The notes: generated by a model not told the origin, from the letters alone. A stretch of 64,000 nt of DNA from Pseudomonas viridiflava (GCF_900589395.1 NZ_UUIS01000093.1:94888-158887); one strand, 5' to 3'. Shown: positions 54,669 through 63,773, numbered from the stretch's first letter. Numbers and translations: made by a program.

Positions 54669-54696
54669 AAAAAGGCGCCCGGCAGGCGCCTTTTTT
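54669..54696. terminator. Bidirectional terminator between osmC and coq7
   Basis: AAAAAGGCGCC and GGCGCCTTTTTT form a strong stem around a 5-base loop, with A and T runs on both sides, between convergent genes. Confidence 0.9.
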
Positions 54697-54712
54697 GTGC
54701 GCAGTGTTCGCT

Positions 54713-55360
54713 TCAGAGCCGGTAGGTGGTCTTGGTCATGACCTTGGCCAGCAGGCCCATGCCGAACTTGACCGGTGCCGGAAAGCGAAAGCCGCCGGCC
54801 TCAAGGGCTGTTTCGGCGTGATGCGCTTCATCAATGCGCATCTGTTCGAGGATCGCCCGGGATTTCTCGTCGGCCGCCGGGATCTGTTCCAGGTGTTCGT
54901 CCAGATGCTTGCACACCTGGTCTTCGGTGGCGGCGACAAAGCCCAGGCTGATCTTGTCGCTGATCAGGCCGGCGGCCGCGCCAATGCCGAACGACAGCCC
55001 ATAGAACAGCGGGTTGAACACGCTGGTATGGCTGCCCAGTTGGTGCAGGCGCTGTTCGCACCAGACCAGGTGGTCGACCTCTTCCTCAGCAGCGTGCTCC
55101 ATGGCCTTGCGCACCTGCGGCAGTCTGGCGGTCAGCGACTGGCCCTGGTACAGCGCCTGGGCACAGACTTCGCCGGTGTGGTTGATGCGCATCAGGCCGG
55201 CGACATGGCGCGTCTCGGGTTCGTCCATTTTGTGCTCGGGGCGCACGATGGCTGGCGACGGGCGTTGGGAGTGGCCGCTGGAAGGCAGCAGTGTGCGCAT
55301 TGCGCTATCGGCCTGTAACAGCAGTCTGTCGATGACCGAGTAATGACGTTCGGTTGCCAT
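54713..55360 (-). CDS. coq7: 3-demethoxyubiquinol hydroxylase Coq7
   Basis: Coq7 (UbiF-equivalent) carries out the last hydroxylation of ubiquinone. The 215-residue di-iron protein starts MATERHYSVIDRLLL, with GGAGG five bases before the ATG. The metal ligands are in GLMRINHTGEVCAQALYQGQ, HAAEEEVDHLVWCEQRL, and MRIDEAHHAETAL. It converges on osmC. Confidence 0.96.
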   Translation of the reverse strand: MATERHYSVIDRLLLQADSAMRTLLPSSGHSQRPSPAIVRPEHKMDEPETRHVAGLMRINHTGEVCAQALYQGQSLTARLPQVRKAMEHAAEEEVDHLVWCEQRLHQLGSHTSVFNPLFYGLSFGIGAAAGLISDKISLGFVAATEDQVCKHLDEHLEQIPAADEKSRAILEQMRIDEAHHAETALEAGGFRFPAPVKFGMGLLAKVMTKTTYRL

Positions 55361-55486
55361 GGGCACCTCCGGTGATATCCATTGGCCCCAGTCTAATGCA
55401 ATCGTGTCGCTGGGGGCATGGGCCAGGTCAGCCCTGCCGATCGGGCAATCGGCAGGGCGCCCCGGCTAAGTCGTTGAATAGATTGA

Positions 55487-55825
55487 TCAGCCTGGCGGCC
55501 AGGTCATCTGGCGCTTGCCCAGCACGTGCATATGAATGTGATAGACGGTCTGCCCACCCAGTTCATTGCAGTTCATGACCACACGAAAACCGTCCTCGCA
55601 GCCCAGTTCGACGGCCAGGCGCTGGGCGGTGAACAGGATATGCCCGGCCAGGGCCTTGTCCTGTTCGGTCAGGTCGTTGAGGGTGGCGATGGGCTTTTTC
55701 GGAATGACCAGGAAATGCACGGGCGCCTGCGGGGCGATGTCGTGGAAAGCCAGCACCTGGTCGTCTTCGTAAATGATATTGGCCGGGATTTCCCGGTTGA
55801 TGATTTTGGTGAACAAAGTATCCAC
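55487..55825 (-). CDS. HIT family hydrolase (HinT-like)
   Basis: A 112-residue histidine-triad protein. The start is the GTG at 55825 (reading VDTLFTKIINREIPANIIYEDD), supported by GAGGAG 9 bases upstream and by normal length; a longer frame has no homology at its front. It has AFHDIAPQAPVHFLVIPKKPI and the catalytic HIHMHVLG motif. Such enzymes cleave AMP or GMP from amides such as aminoacyl adenylates. The C-terminus ends at MTWPPG. Confidence 0.93.
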   Translation of the reverse strand: MDTLFTKIINREIPANIIYEDDQVLAFHDIAPQAPVHFLVIPKKPIATLNDLTEQDKALAGHILFTAQRLAVELGCEDGFRVVMNCNELGGQTVYHIHMHVLGKRQMTWPPG

Positions 55826-55902
55826 AGCCGTTTGCTCCTTGAGGTGGGGACCGCCAGCAGTGTACTGAGCCGTGCCGGGCTCGCCCACCGCTTTGTGCCG
55901 GC

Positions 55903-56676
55903 TCAGTGGCAGCGCCTTTTGTTGATCAGGCCGCTGATGCGCCGGGTCAGCCAGCGCGAGCCCAGGCGCGGGGCGAAGGCGCGCCATGCGTTGCCCCAGC
56001 CGGGAACAATCACGGCGCGGTTGCGAGCCAGGGCGCGCACCGTGTGCAGTGCCAGTTCTTCAGGGCTCATCATATGGCGTTCGTCGATGTTGACCTGGGC
56101 GTTGCGCCAGAAGGGGGTGCGGGTGGGCCCCGGGCAGAGCACCGAGACCTTGACCCCGTTCTTGCGGCCTTCTTCGCGCAGGGCTTCGGAGAAGTGCAGC
56201 ACATAGGCCTTGCTGGCGGCATAGGTGCTCATCCAGGGGCCCGGCTTGAAGGCGGCTACCGAGGCGATGTTGAGAATCTGCCCGCCGCCCTGCAGGGCCA
56301 TCAGGTTGCCCACGGTGTGGCACAGGCGGGTCAGCGCCAGGATGTTCAGGTCGATCAGGTCCTGCTCGGCCGCCCATTCCTGGCCCAGGAACGGGCCACA
56401 GGTGCCGATGCCGGCGCTGTTGACCAGCAGGTCGATGCAGCGCTCGCCGTCTTCGAGTTCCAGCAGAAAGCCTGACAGGCGCAGCGGCTCGCCCAGGTCG
56501 CAGGCGCGGAACAGGACTTCGACGCCGAAACGCTGGGTCAGCTCCAGGGCGATGGGTTCAAGGTGCTCGCGCTGACGGGCCACCAGGATCAGATTGCGCC
56601 CACGACGCGCGAGGGCTTCGGCCATGGCCAGGCCGATGCCGCTGGAGGCGCCGGTAATCAGTGCGTAACGGGTCAT
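55903..56676 (-). CDS. Short-chain dehydrogenase/reductase
   Basis: A 257-residue classical SDR: cofactor motif ALITGASSGIGLAMAEAL, the ARQ that suits NADP, NSAGIGTCGPF, the Ser of LNIASVAAFKPG, and the YAASKAYV catalytic Tyr and Lys. The C-terminal RWLTRRISGLINKRRCH is basic and may bind membranes. The substrate cannot be read. It is followed by the HIT gene after 77 bases. Confidence 0.9.
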   Translation of the reverse strand: MTRYALITGASSGIGLAMAEALARRGRNLILVARQREHLEPIALELTQRFGVEVLFRACDLGEPLRLSGFLLELEDGERCIDLLVNSAGIGTCGPFLGQEWAAEQDLIDLNILALTRLCHTVGNLMALQGGGQILNIASVAAFKPGPWMSTYAASKAYVLHFSEALREEGRKNGVKVSVLCPGPTRTPFWRNAQVNIDERHMMSPEELALHTVRALARNRAVIVPGWGNAWRAFAPRLGSRWLTRRISGLINKRRCH

Positions 56677-56724
56677 GCAGGTCTCCAGTGAGCATCGTGC
56701 GCCCGGCCATGGATGGCCGGGGTC

Positions 56725-57633
56725 TTACAGGCTTCGTTCGCCTTTGAAAAACTGATTGGGGGCAGGTCTGGCATTGTCGCTCTGGCTATTGTCGTCATAA
56801 GGCAATGACTGCTCATACAGCTCGATTGTGCCTCGCAGTTGCTCGGTCATGGCGGCAATGCTGCTGAATACGGTCAACAGGATAAACAGGACGATAACCA
56901 CCAGCCACAGCACAGAGAGCACCTTGACTGCGCGGGTGTTTGGCGGTGGCGGCGCACCGTAGGCATTGGCCCCGGCATTGCCCGGCATGAGCACCATCAC
57001 GAAGGGGAAGACACTGCCCAGGAGCGGCACCAGGTTGAGCAGTAGAAACCAGCCCGACCAGCCGATGTCGTGCAGCCGTTGCACGCCCATCTGAATACTG
57101 ACCACCGCCAGGGCGATCACGGCCACGGTGCTCAGCAGTCCGCCGGCCACCAGCGACACGCTCATCACGGCGGCGCAGACCGAGGCGGCCAGCATGAAGG
57201 CGCCGATCAGCACCAGCGACCAGGCCAGGTAGCGCAGGCGGCCGATGCGGCCTTGGACACTGAAGACTTTCAGGTCATGGCTCACCACCGGGGTATCGAC
57301 CGCTGCCTTGGGGGGCGCGTAGGGCGACGCTTCCAGTGGGTCCGCAGGGGTGCGATACGGAGCGGGTTCGCCAGTTTCCTCAAGGCTCAGGCTGATGGCC
57401 GGGTCCGGCTCGAGGCGTGCATCGATGCCGGCTTCGTGCAGGGCCTTCAGGTAGCGATCGGCTTCGCTCTGGATCAGCCCGCGCTTGAGCGCCACAGGCT
57501 GGCCGTTGAACAGCCGCTCGATGGCCGACACGTCGCTCTTGAACAGCTGTGCCAGATTGAGCTTGGCGGTTTCCAGGCTCACGCCTTGGCGCAGTTGTCC
57601 TTCGAATACAAGCTTGAAGTGGGTGTCGGTCAT
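56725..57633 (-). CDS. DUF805 family membrane protein with an N-terminal cytosolic extension
   Basis: A 302-residue protein. Residues 1-110 are soluble and contain a segment (FEGQLRQGVSLETAKLNLAQLFKSD, then DVSAIERLFNGQPVALKRGL) found fronting many Pseudomonas membrane proteins. A DUF805 domain (about 125-275) follows with four or five spans, including GRIGRLRYLAWSLVLIGAF, the QRLHDIGWSGWFLLL motif and FVMVLMPGN. The C-terminal tail is polar. Function unknown. Confidence 0.85.
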   Translation of the reverse strand: MTDTHFKLVFEGQLRQGVSLETAKLNLAQLFKSDVSAIERLFNGQPVALKRGLIQSEADRYLKALHEAGIDARLEPDPAISLSLEETGEPAPYRTPADPLEASPYAPPKAAVDTPVVSHDLKVFSVQGRIGRLRYLAWSLVLIGAFMLAASVCAAVMSVSLVAGGLLSTVAVIALAVVSIQMGVQRLHDIGWSGWFLLLNLVPLLGSVFPFVMVLMPGNAGANAYGAPPPPNTRAVKVLSVLWLVVIVLFILLTVFSSIAAMTEQLRGTIELYEQSLPYDDNSQSDNARPAPNQFFKGERSL

Positions 57634-57654
57634 GCAAGGCTTCCTTGTCCGGGG

Positions 57655-58080
57655 CTAGAACGGTTTGACCACAACCAGAATGACAATGGCCAGCAGTATC
57701 AGCACAGGGATTTCATTGAACCAGCGATAAAACACATGGCTACGGCCTTTTTCGCCACGCGCGAAGCGTTTGACCTGTGCGCCGCACATATGGTGGTAGC
57801 CGATCAGCAGCACGACCAGGGTCAGCTTGGCGTGCATCCAGCCCTGAGTGAACCAGGCTGGGTTGAGCCAGGCCAGCCAGCCGCCAAACAGCAAGGTGGC
57901 GATCATCGCCGGGCCCATGATGCCGCGGTACAGCTTGCGCTCCATCACACAGAAGCGCTCGCGGCTGGGGGTGTCTTCGCTCATGGCGTGATAGACGAAC
58001 AGGCGTGGCAGGTAGAACAGGCCGGCAAACCAGCACACGAGCGCGACAATGTGCAGCGCTTTGATCCATAGATAGAGCAT
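57655..58080 (-). CDS. hemJ: Protoporphyrinogen oxidase HemJ
   Basis: HemJ oxidises protoporphyrinogen IX to protoporphyrin IX in haem synthesis. The 141-residue membrane protein starts MLYLWIKALHIVALVCWFAGLFYLPRLFVYH, with four spans. The conserved His in ALHIVAL and the YLPRLFVYH and KLYRGI.GPAM motifs fit this family (UPF0093). The ATG at 58080 is used since upstream codons give a polar extension. Confidence 0.88.
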   Translation of the reverse strand: MLYLWIKALHIVALVCWFAGLFYLPRLFVYHAMSEDTPSRERFCVMERKLYRGIMGPAMIATLLFGGWLAWLNPAWFTQGWMHAKLTLVVLLIGYHHMCGAQVKRFARGEKGRSHVFYRWFNEIPVLILLAIVILVVVKPF

Positions 58081-58211
58081 GGGGACATCCTTCAGGTTCA
58101 CGGTGGCCGAATAGTAGGGGCCTTGGGCGCTTACGTCACGTTGTCGGTTGTCGCATCGGTCCGGCCGCCCTATCATCGTGGGCTTTCCAGTTGTTTCGTT
58201 GAGGACAGGTT

Positions 58212-59246
58212 ATGGTCAAGGTCGGTATCGTCGGCGGCACGGGTTACACCGGGGTTGAGCTGCTGCGCTTGTTGGCGCAGCACCCGCAGGCGCAGGTGGA
58301 AGTCATTACTTCGCGCTCCGAGGCCGGCGTGGCCGTCGCCGACATGTACCCCAACCTGCGAGGCCATTACGACGGCCTGGCATTCAGCGTGCCGGACATC
58401 AAGACCCTGGGCGCCTGTGATGTGGTGTTCTTTGCCACGCCGCATGGCGTTGCGCATGCGCTGGCCGGGGAATTGCTGGCCGCCGGTACCCGCGTCATCG
58501 ACCTGTCGGCGGACTTTCGCCTGCAAGACGCTGCCGAGTGGGCCAAGTGGTACGGCCAGCCGCATGGTGCCCCGGAGCTGCTTAAGGACGCCGTCTACGG
58601 CTTGCCGGAAGTCAATCGCGAGCAGATCAAGAGTGCGCGCCTGATTGCTGTGCCGGGCTGCTATCCGACCGCCACCCAGTTGGGTTTCCTGCCGTTGCTC
58701 GAAGCGGGCCTGGCCGACAACAGCCGTCTGATTGCCGACTGCAAGTCGGGTGTAAGTGGCGCCGGGCGTGGCCTGAGCGTCGGCTCGCTGTTCTCCGAAG
58801 CCACTGAAAGCTTCAAGGCCTACGCCGTCAAGGGGCACCGGCACCTGCCGGAAATCAGCCAGGGGCTGCGCCGTGCTGCCGGTAGTGATGTGGGCCTGAC
58901 CTTCGTGCCGCACCTGACGCCGATGGTTCGTGGCATCCATGCCACGCTGTACGCAACAGTCGTGGACCGCTCTGTCGACCTGCAGGCGCTGTTCGAAAAA
59001 CGCTACGCGGATGAGCCGTTCGTCGACGTATTGCCCGCCGGCAGCCATCCGGAAACCCGCAGCGTACGCGGTGCCAATGTGTGCCGGATCGCGGTGCACC
59101 GTCCGCAGGGTGGCGATCTGGTAGTGGTCTTGTCGGTCATCGATAACCTGGTCAAGGGCGCGTCGGGCCAGGCGATCCAGAACCTGAACATCATGTTCGG
59201 CCTGGACGAACGCCTGGGTCTGTCACATGCCGGCATGATGCCGTAA
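58212..59246 (+). CDS. argC: N-acetyl-gamma-glutamyl-phosphate reductase
   Basis: ArgC reduces N-acetylglutamyl phosphate in arginine synthesis. The 344-residue product begins MVKVGIVGGTGYTGVELLRLL with the Rossmann GGTGYTG, ends the cofactor domain at VVFFATPHGVAH, and has the catalytic Cys in VPGCYPTATQLG and the His in KGHRHLPEI. GAGGACAGG precedes the start. Confidence 0.98.
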   Translation: MVKVGIVGGTGYTGVELLRLLAQHPQAQVEVITSRSEAGVAVADMYPNLRGHYDGLAFSVPDIKTLGACDVVFFATPHGVAHALAGELLAAGTRVIDLSADFRLQDAAEWAKWYGQPHGAPELLKDAVYGLPEVNREQIKSARLIAVPGCYPTATQLGFLPLLEAGLADNSRLIADCKSGVSGAGRGLSVGSLFSEATESFKAYAVKGHRHLPEISQGLRRAAGSDVGLTFVPHLTPMVRGIHATLYATVVDRSVDLQALFEKRYADEPFVDVLPAGSHPETRSVRGANVCRIAVHRPQGGDLVVVLSVIDNLVKGASGQAIQNLNIMFGLDERLGLSHAGMMP

Positions 59247-59256
59247 GGCTTGCGAC

Positions 59257-59280
59257 GACCGGGCCTGATCCGGCCCGGTC
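59257..59280 (+). terminator. argC: Hairpin after argC
   Basis: GACCGGGCC and GGCCCGGTC form a perfect 9-bp stem with a 6-base loop, 11 bases after argC. No U tract follows. Confidence 0.5.
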
Positions 59281-59292
59281 AGCGGGATCCCT

Positions 59293-59326
59293 ATAGTTGA
59301 CCTATTTTCTCGGACAAGCGGATAAT
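59293..59326 (+). promoter_or_regulatory. erpA: erpA promoter with an IscR type-1-like site
   Basis: TTGACC (59297-59302) and GATAAT (59321-59326) are 18 bases apart. The -35 region sits in ATAGTTGACC-N6-CTCGG (59293-59313), which strongly resembles the E. coli iscR-type IscR site. Iron-sulfur-loaded IscR would be expected to repress here. Confidence 0.6.
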
Positions 59327-59372
59327 GCCCGTCATTACGCATTACGACGGCTGACGCCGGGAGATATCTGAC

Positions 59373-59723
59373 ATGAGCGTTGAATCCTTCACTCCAGTGG
59401 CTCTGGAATTCACCCCTGGTGCTGCGCACAAGGTGAAAACCCTGGTCGATGAAGAGGGCAATGATCGTTTGAAGCTGCGTGTCTTCGTGACCGGCGGCGG
59501 TTGCTCGGGCTTCCAGTACGGCTTTACCTTCGATGAAGACGTGGCCGAGGATGACACCATTGTCGAGCGCGAGGGCGTAAGCCTGGTGGTCGACCCGATG
59601 AGCTTCCAGTACCTGGCCGGTGCCGAGGTGGATTATCAGGAAGGCCTGGAGGGTTCGCGCTTTGTGATCAAGAACCCTAACGCGACCACGACCTGCGGTT
59701 GCGGCTCGTCGTTCTCGATCTGA
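59373..59723 (+). CDS. erpA: Iron-sulfur cluster carrier ErpA
   Basis: A 116-residue A-type carrier that delivers [4Fe-4S] clusters to apoproteins, including isoprenoid enzymes. It has the three conserved cysteines: GGGCSGFQYGFTFD and the C-terminal TTCGCGSSFSI. A GGGAG precedes the ATG. A bidirectional terminator lies between it and anmK. Confidence 0.96.
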   Translation: MSVESFTPVALEFTPGAAHKVKTLVDEEGNDRLKLRVFVTGGGCSGFQYGFTFDEDVAEDDTIVEREGVSLVVDPMSFQYLAGAEVDYQEGLEGSRFVIKNPNATTTCGCGSSFSI

Positions 59724-59740
59724 TTGCCGTGCTTCAATGC

Positions 59741-59768
59741 AAAACGCCGCGCTGATGCGCGGCGTTTT
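59741..59768. terminator. Bidirectional terminator between erpA and anmK
   Basis: AAAACGCCGCGC and GCGCGGCGTTTT form a perfect 12-bp stem with a TGAT loop, between convergent genes. Confidence 0.92.
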
Positions 59769-59790
59769 GCATTGAGCGGTCTGGAGCCAG

Positions 59791-60885
59791 TCAGGCGGGA
59801 TAGATCGCGCCCAGCACCCGCAGGCCGCGTGCGCCCGTCACGGTCGGGCGGTTGGCCGGTACACCTTCCAGACAGCAATGGGCCAGCCAGGCAAAGGCCA
59901 TCGCTTCGACCCAGTCCGGATCGACACCGAACTTTGCCGTGCTGCTGACGCGTGTGGCCGGCAACAAGGCCGCCAGGCGGTTCATCAGTGTGAGGTTATG
60001 AGCCCCGCCACCGCATACCAGCAGTTCGGTGGTGCTCGACTGCGCTGCCTGCAGCGATTGAGTGATGCTCAGTGCTGTCAGTTCCAGCAGCGTCGCTTGC
60101 ACATCCTGGTCGGGCAGGCCTGCAAATGGCCGCAGATGCTGGTGCAGCCAGGTCAGGTTGAACACCTCGCGCCCGGTGCTTTTCGGTCCGCGGGCGTTGA
60201 AGAACGGGTCGCTGAGCAGGGCGTTGAGCAAGGCTTCGCTGACCTGACCGCTGGCGGCCCACTCACCGTCACGGTCAAAGGGCAGGTTGCGCCGTGATTG
60301 GATCCAGGCGTCGAGCAGCACGTTGCCGGGACCACAATCGAAACCCGACACCGGCCTGTCCGACTCGATCAGGCTCAGGTTGGTGAAGCCCCCTACGTTA
60401 AGCACGGCACGATGATCGTTGTTGTCATCAAAGAGTGCTTCATGAAAGGCCGGCACCAAGGGCGCACCCTGGCCGCCGGCCGCGACGTCGCGACGGCGAA
60501 AGTCGGTCACGACCGTTATTTCGGTCAGCTCGGCCAGCAGGGCAGGGTTGCCGATCTGGATGCTGAAGCCGCGAGCCGGCTCATGACGGATGGTTTGACC
60601 GTGGCTGCCGATGGCGCGGATCTGACCGGCCACCATATTGTTATCCTTCAACAACGCCAGGACACCCTCGGCCACCAGCCGGACCCATTTCTGTTCGGCA
60701 ATCGCCGCACGGGCCAACTCATCATGGCCGCTGGCACACAGGTCGAGCAGTTCGACGTGCAGGTCCTGCGGCATGGGGATGTAGTGCGTTGCCAGCAACC
60801 TGGGACGATCGTCCTGTTTCACCAGGGCGATATCGAACCCATCGAGGCTGGTGCCGGACATGACGCCGATATAGAAGAAGGCCAT
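59791..60885 (-). CDS. anmK: Anhydro-N-acetylmuramic acid kinase
   Basis: AnmK opens 1,6-anhydroMurNAc and phosphorylates it to MurNAc-6-P in cell wall recycling. The 364-residue ASKHA-fold kinase has FYIGVMSGTSLDGFDIALV at its start, GSHGQTIRHEP, LNVGGFTNLSL, the catalytic DCGPGNVLLDAW and the late CGGGAHNLTLMNRL. It starts three bases after the M23 peptidase stop, forming a cell-wall operon. Confidence 0.97.
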   Translation of the reverse strand: MAFFYIGVMSGTSLDGFDIALVKQDDRPRLLATHYIPMPQDLHVELLDLCASGHDELARAAIAEQKWVRLVAEGVLALLKDNNMVAGQIRAIGSHGQTIRHEPARGFSIQIGNPALLAELTEITVVTDFRRRDVAAGGQGAPLVPAFHEALFDDNNDHRAVLNVGGFTNLSLIESDRPVSGFDCGPGNVLLDAWIQSRRNLPFDRDGEWAASGQVSEALLNALLSDPFFNARGPKSTGREVFNLTWLHQHLRPFAGLPDQDVQATLLELTALSITQSLQAAQSSTTELLVCGGGAHNLTLMNRLAALLPATRVSSTAKFGVDPDWVEAMAFAWLAHCCLEGVPANRPTVTGARGLRVLGAIYPA

Positions 60886-60888
60886 GGA

Positions 60889-62328
60889 TTACCTTTTATT
60901 GGAGGCCAGCTTGGTGGCCTTGTCCTGATCCATGCGCGCCATCAACGGCTGGCTCATTTGCATGAAACGCTGTTTTTCGGCCTTGGCGATCGGTTCAGCC
61001 ATTGGCAGCTTTTGACCCAGTGGGTCTACATGTACGCCGTTGACCTGGAATTCATAGTGCAGATGCGGGCCTGTCGAAAGACCGGTGGTACCAATATAGC
61101 CGATGACCTGGCCCTGCTTGACGCTGCCGCCGGTTTGTACGCCCTTGGCGAAACCCTGCATGTGGCCGTAGAGCGTGCGATAGGTATCGCCGTGCTGGAT
61201 GATCACGGTGTTGCCATAGCCGCCACGACGCCCGGCCAGCAGAACCTTGCCGTCGCCGGTGGCCTTGATCGGCGTGCCACGAGGAGCGGCATAGTCGACA
61301 CCCTTGTGGGCGCGGATCTTGTTCAGGATCGGGTGCTTGCGGCCCATCGAGAACACCGAGCTGATGCGGGCGAAGTCAACCGGCGTGCGGATGAACGCCT
61401 TGCGCATGCTGTTGCCTTCGGCGGTGTAGTAGTTGGTGTTGCCCGACTTGTTGACGTAGCGCACTGCCGTGTAGGTCTTGCCACGGTTGGTGAAGCGGGC
61501 CGCGAGGATATTGCCGGTGCCGACGGTCTTGCCGTTGACGACCTTCTGTTCGTACACCACGTCGAATTCGTCACCCTTGCGCAGGTCCTGGGCGAAGTCG
61601 ATGTCGTAGCCGAAGATATCGGCCATTTGCATGGTCATGCTGTGGGCCAGGCCCGCGCGTTGTGCAGAAACCGACAGCGAGCTGTTGATCACACCATGCA
61701 CATAAGCGTTGCGCGTGTCGGGCTTGCTCGTTTCGCGGCTAAAGGTGTAGCCGCTGTCAGCCTTTGAGAGGCTGATCGATTCCAGGTCGCTGAGCTTGCT
61801 GTGAAGTTTGGTGAGCTGACCGTCCGGTGACAATTCGAATTGCAGGATCTGGCCGTTTTGCAGCCTGGTGAACTGCTTGGCCTGCTTGTCGCCGGCAATG
61901 ACGTCGTGCACGGCCGTGGCTGGCAAGCCGACTTTCTCGAACAGGGTCGACAGGGTGTCGCCCTTGGCCACGACCACTTCGCGGTGGTTGGGATTCTTGG
62001 CCGGGGCTGTAGCTACAGCAGGCTTGGCTGGGGCTTGTTCGGGCTCGGTAGCCGCCGTTTCTTCGGCGTTGTCTTCAGGTGTATCGATCTGGGCGAAAGG
62101 CGAGGCGGCGTCCTGCGGTGTGGCCTGGACTGCGTTTTGAGCGTCTTGATCCTGAGTGTGCTGCTCGGCAGACATTTCAAGGTCAAGGTTGAGATTGGTG
62201 CGTTTGGCTTCTACTTCACTGGAAGGGAAGACCAGAAGCGCCAGGCTTAGCAGGGCGGCGATGCCGCTGGCGGCCAGCAGGTGGCTCTTCGGATAAAGCG
62301 GGGGCGCTTTAGGCGGTGTGTCGATCAT
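60889..62328 (-). CDS. M23 family (LytM-type) endopeptidase, MepM-like
   Basis: A 479-residue cell wall enzyme starting MIDTPPKAPPLYPKSHLLAASGIAALLSLALLVF, with a membrane anchor at about 17-35. An OapA/LysM-like domain (about 115-160: REVVVAKGDTLSTLFEKVGLPATAVHDVI), a linking domain with NGQILQFELSPDGQL, and a C-terminal M23 zinc site with HKGVDYAAPRGTPI, the IIQHGDTYRTLYGHMQ and GLSTGPHLHYEF motifs follow. It should cut peptide cross-links, allowing wall growth. The ATG at 62328 has only a weak ribosome site. anmK is three bases downstream; tyrS is divergent. Confidence 0.92.
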   Translation of the reverse strand: MIDTPPKAPPLYPKSHLLAASGIAALLSLALLVFPSSEVEAKRTNLNLDLEMSAEQHTQDQDAQNAVQATPQDAASPFAQIDTPEDNAEETAATEPEQAPAKPAVATAPAKNPNHREVVVAKGDTLSTLFEKVGLPATAVHDVIAGDKQAKQFTRLQNGQILQFELSPDGQLTKLHSKLSDLESISLSKADSGYTFSRETSKPDTRNAYVHGVINSSLSVSAQRAGLAHSMTMQMADIFGYDIDFAQDLRKGDEFDVVYEQKVVNGKTVGTGNILAARFTNRGKTYTAVRYVNKSGNTNYYTAEGNSMRKAFIRTPVDFARISSVFSMGRKHPILNKIRAHKGVDYAAPRGTPIKATGDGKVLLAGRRGGYGNTVIIQHGDTYRTLYGHMQGFAKGVQTGGSVKQGQVIGYIGTTGLSTGPHLHYEFQVNGVHVDPLGQKLPMAEPIAKAEKQRFMQMSQPLMARMDQDKATKLASNKR

Positions 62329-62477
62329 AGGTAGTTTTGACTTTGAAAAAGGGTGAAAAGGAAAAGATGAATGACATGATGAAGATGAAATAACTGTATA
62401 AAATATAACCAAATCCAGCGCGAAGCAACCCTGGCCGAGAGACGGTCGGGAGCGGTGGCTGTGCGCCGGGCAAAAAC

Positions 62478-62505
62478 TTGTAATTGGGCGCTGATCTTGT
62501 ATGGT
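62478..62505 (+). promoter_or_regulatory. tyrS: Candidate tyrS promoter
   Basis: TTGTAA (62478-62483) and TATGGT (62500-62505) lie 16 bases apart and close to the tyrS start codon, implying a short leader. Confidence 0.4.
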
Positions 62506-62530
62506 TGGTTCCCTTTGAATCGGGGGTGAT

Positions 62531-63742
62531 ATGAAGTCGGTTGAAGAGCAGTTGGCGCTGATCAAGCGCGGCGCGGATGAGCTTCTGGTCGAGGCTGAGT
62601 TGGTCGAAAAGCTCAAGCGTGGCCAGCCACTGCGAATCAAGGCCGGTTTCGACCCGACCGCGCCCGATCTGCACCTTGGGCACACGGTGCTTATTAATAA
62701 GCTGCGTCAGTTCCAGGAACTGGGTCATCAGGTCATCTTCCTGATTGGTGACTTCACCGGCATGATCGGTGACCCAAGCGGCAAGAGTGCGACGCGTCCT
62801 CCGCTGACCCGTGAGCAGGTACTGGCCTATGCCGAGACCTACAAGGCTCAGGTGTTCAAGATCCTGGATCCGGCCAAGACCGAGGTGGCGTTCAACTCCA
62901 CCTGGATGGACAAGCTCAGTCCTGCCGACTTCATTCGCCTGTCTTCGAACTACACCGTGGCGCGCATGCTCGAGCGCGATGACTTCGACAAGCGCTATAC
63001 CAGCAACCAGCCGATTGCCATCCACGAGTTCCTCTACCCCTTGGTGCAGGGCTATGACTCGGTGGCCTTGCGCGCCGATGTCGAGCTGGGCGGCACCGAT
63101 CAGAAGTTCAACCTGTTGATGGGGCGTGAGCTACAGCGTGCTTATGGTCAGGAAGCTCAGTGCATCCTGACCATGCCATTGCTTGAAGGCCTGGATGGCG
63201 TGAAGAAGATGTCCAAGTCTCTGGGCAATTACGTTGGCATCCAGGAAGCACCAGGCGTCATCTATAACAAGCTGGTGTCGATTCCTGATTCGCTGATGTG
63301 GCGCTACTTCGAGCTGTTGAGCTTCCGCTCGATGGAAGATATCAATGCGCTGAAGGCCGATTGCGAAGCCGGTGCCAACCCGCGCGATATCAAGATCAAG
63401 CTGGCTGAAGAGATCGTTGCACGCTTTCATGGCGAAGAGGCTGCGGCCAATGCGCATCGCTCGGCGGGCAACCGCATGAAGGACGGGGAGCTGCCTGAGG
63501 ACCTGCCCGAGATCGTGGTCACTTCCGACCAGGACATTCCTGTAGGTGCTGTGCTTAATAAGGCAGGCCTGGTCAAGAATGCTGCCGGTGCGCGCGATCT
63601 GCTGGCAGCGGGCAGTGTACGTATAGATGGTGAGGTGGTTGATCGCACCTTTATATTCAAGGTAGGGGCGACCCATGTTTGCCAGGCCGGCAAGAAGGCA
63701 TTTGCCCGCATTACCTTGCGCGTTGAAGAAAGTTCAAATTAA
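62531..63742 (+). CDS. tyrS: Tyrosyl-tRNA synthetase
   Basis: A 403-residue class I synthetase. The N-terminal catalytic domain carries PTAPDLHLGHTVLINKL (HIGH motif as HLGH) and the KKMSKSLGN motif (about 230). The C-terminal S4 RNA-binding domain has GLVKNAAGARDLLAAGSVRIDGEVV. The form resembles the TyrZ-like type with LHLGH. GGGGGTGAT precedes the ATG. It is divergent from the M23 gene and 3.5 bases from a ribosomal RNA operon promoter that overlaps its end. Confidence 0.97.
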   Translation: MKSVEEQLALIKRGADELLVEAELVEKLKRGQPLRIKAGFDPTAPDLHLGHTVLINKLRQFQELGHQVIFLIGDFTGMIGDPSGKSATRPPLTREQVLAYAETYKAQVFKILDPAKTEVAFNSTWMDKLSPADFIRLSSNYTVARMLERDDFDKRYTSNQPIAIHEFLYPLVQGYDSVALRADVELGGTDQKFNLLMGRELQRAYGQEAQCILTMPLLEGLDGVKKMSKSLGNYVGIQEAPGVIYNKLVSIPDSLMWRYFELLSFRSMEDINALKADCEAGANPRDIKIKLAEEIVARFHGEEAAANAHRSAGNRMKDGELPEDLPEIVVTSDQDIPVGAVLNKAGLVKNAAGARDLLAAGSVRIDGEVVDRTFIFKVGATHVCQAGKKAFARITLRVEESSN

Positions 63743-63745
63743 GTG

Positions 63746-63773
63746 TTGACGCCCTGTCTCAGCGCTCTATAAT
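63746..63773 (+). promoter_or_regulatory. Upstream rRNA operon promoter
   Basis: TTGACG (63746-63751) and a perfect TATAAT (63768-63773) lie 16 bases apart, starting four bases after the tyrS stop. The following GCGCACC suits a stringently controlled stable-RNA start. Confidence 0.75.
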
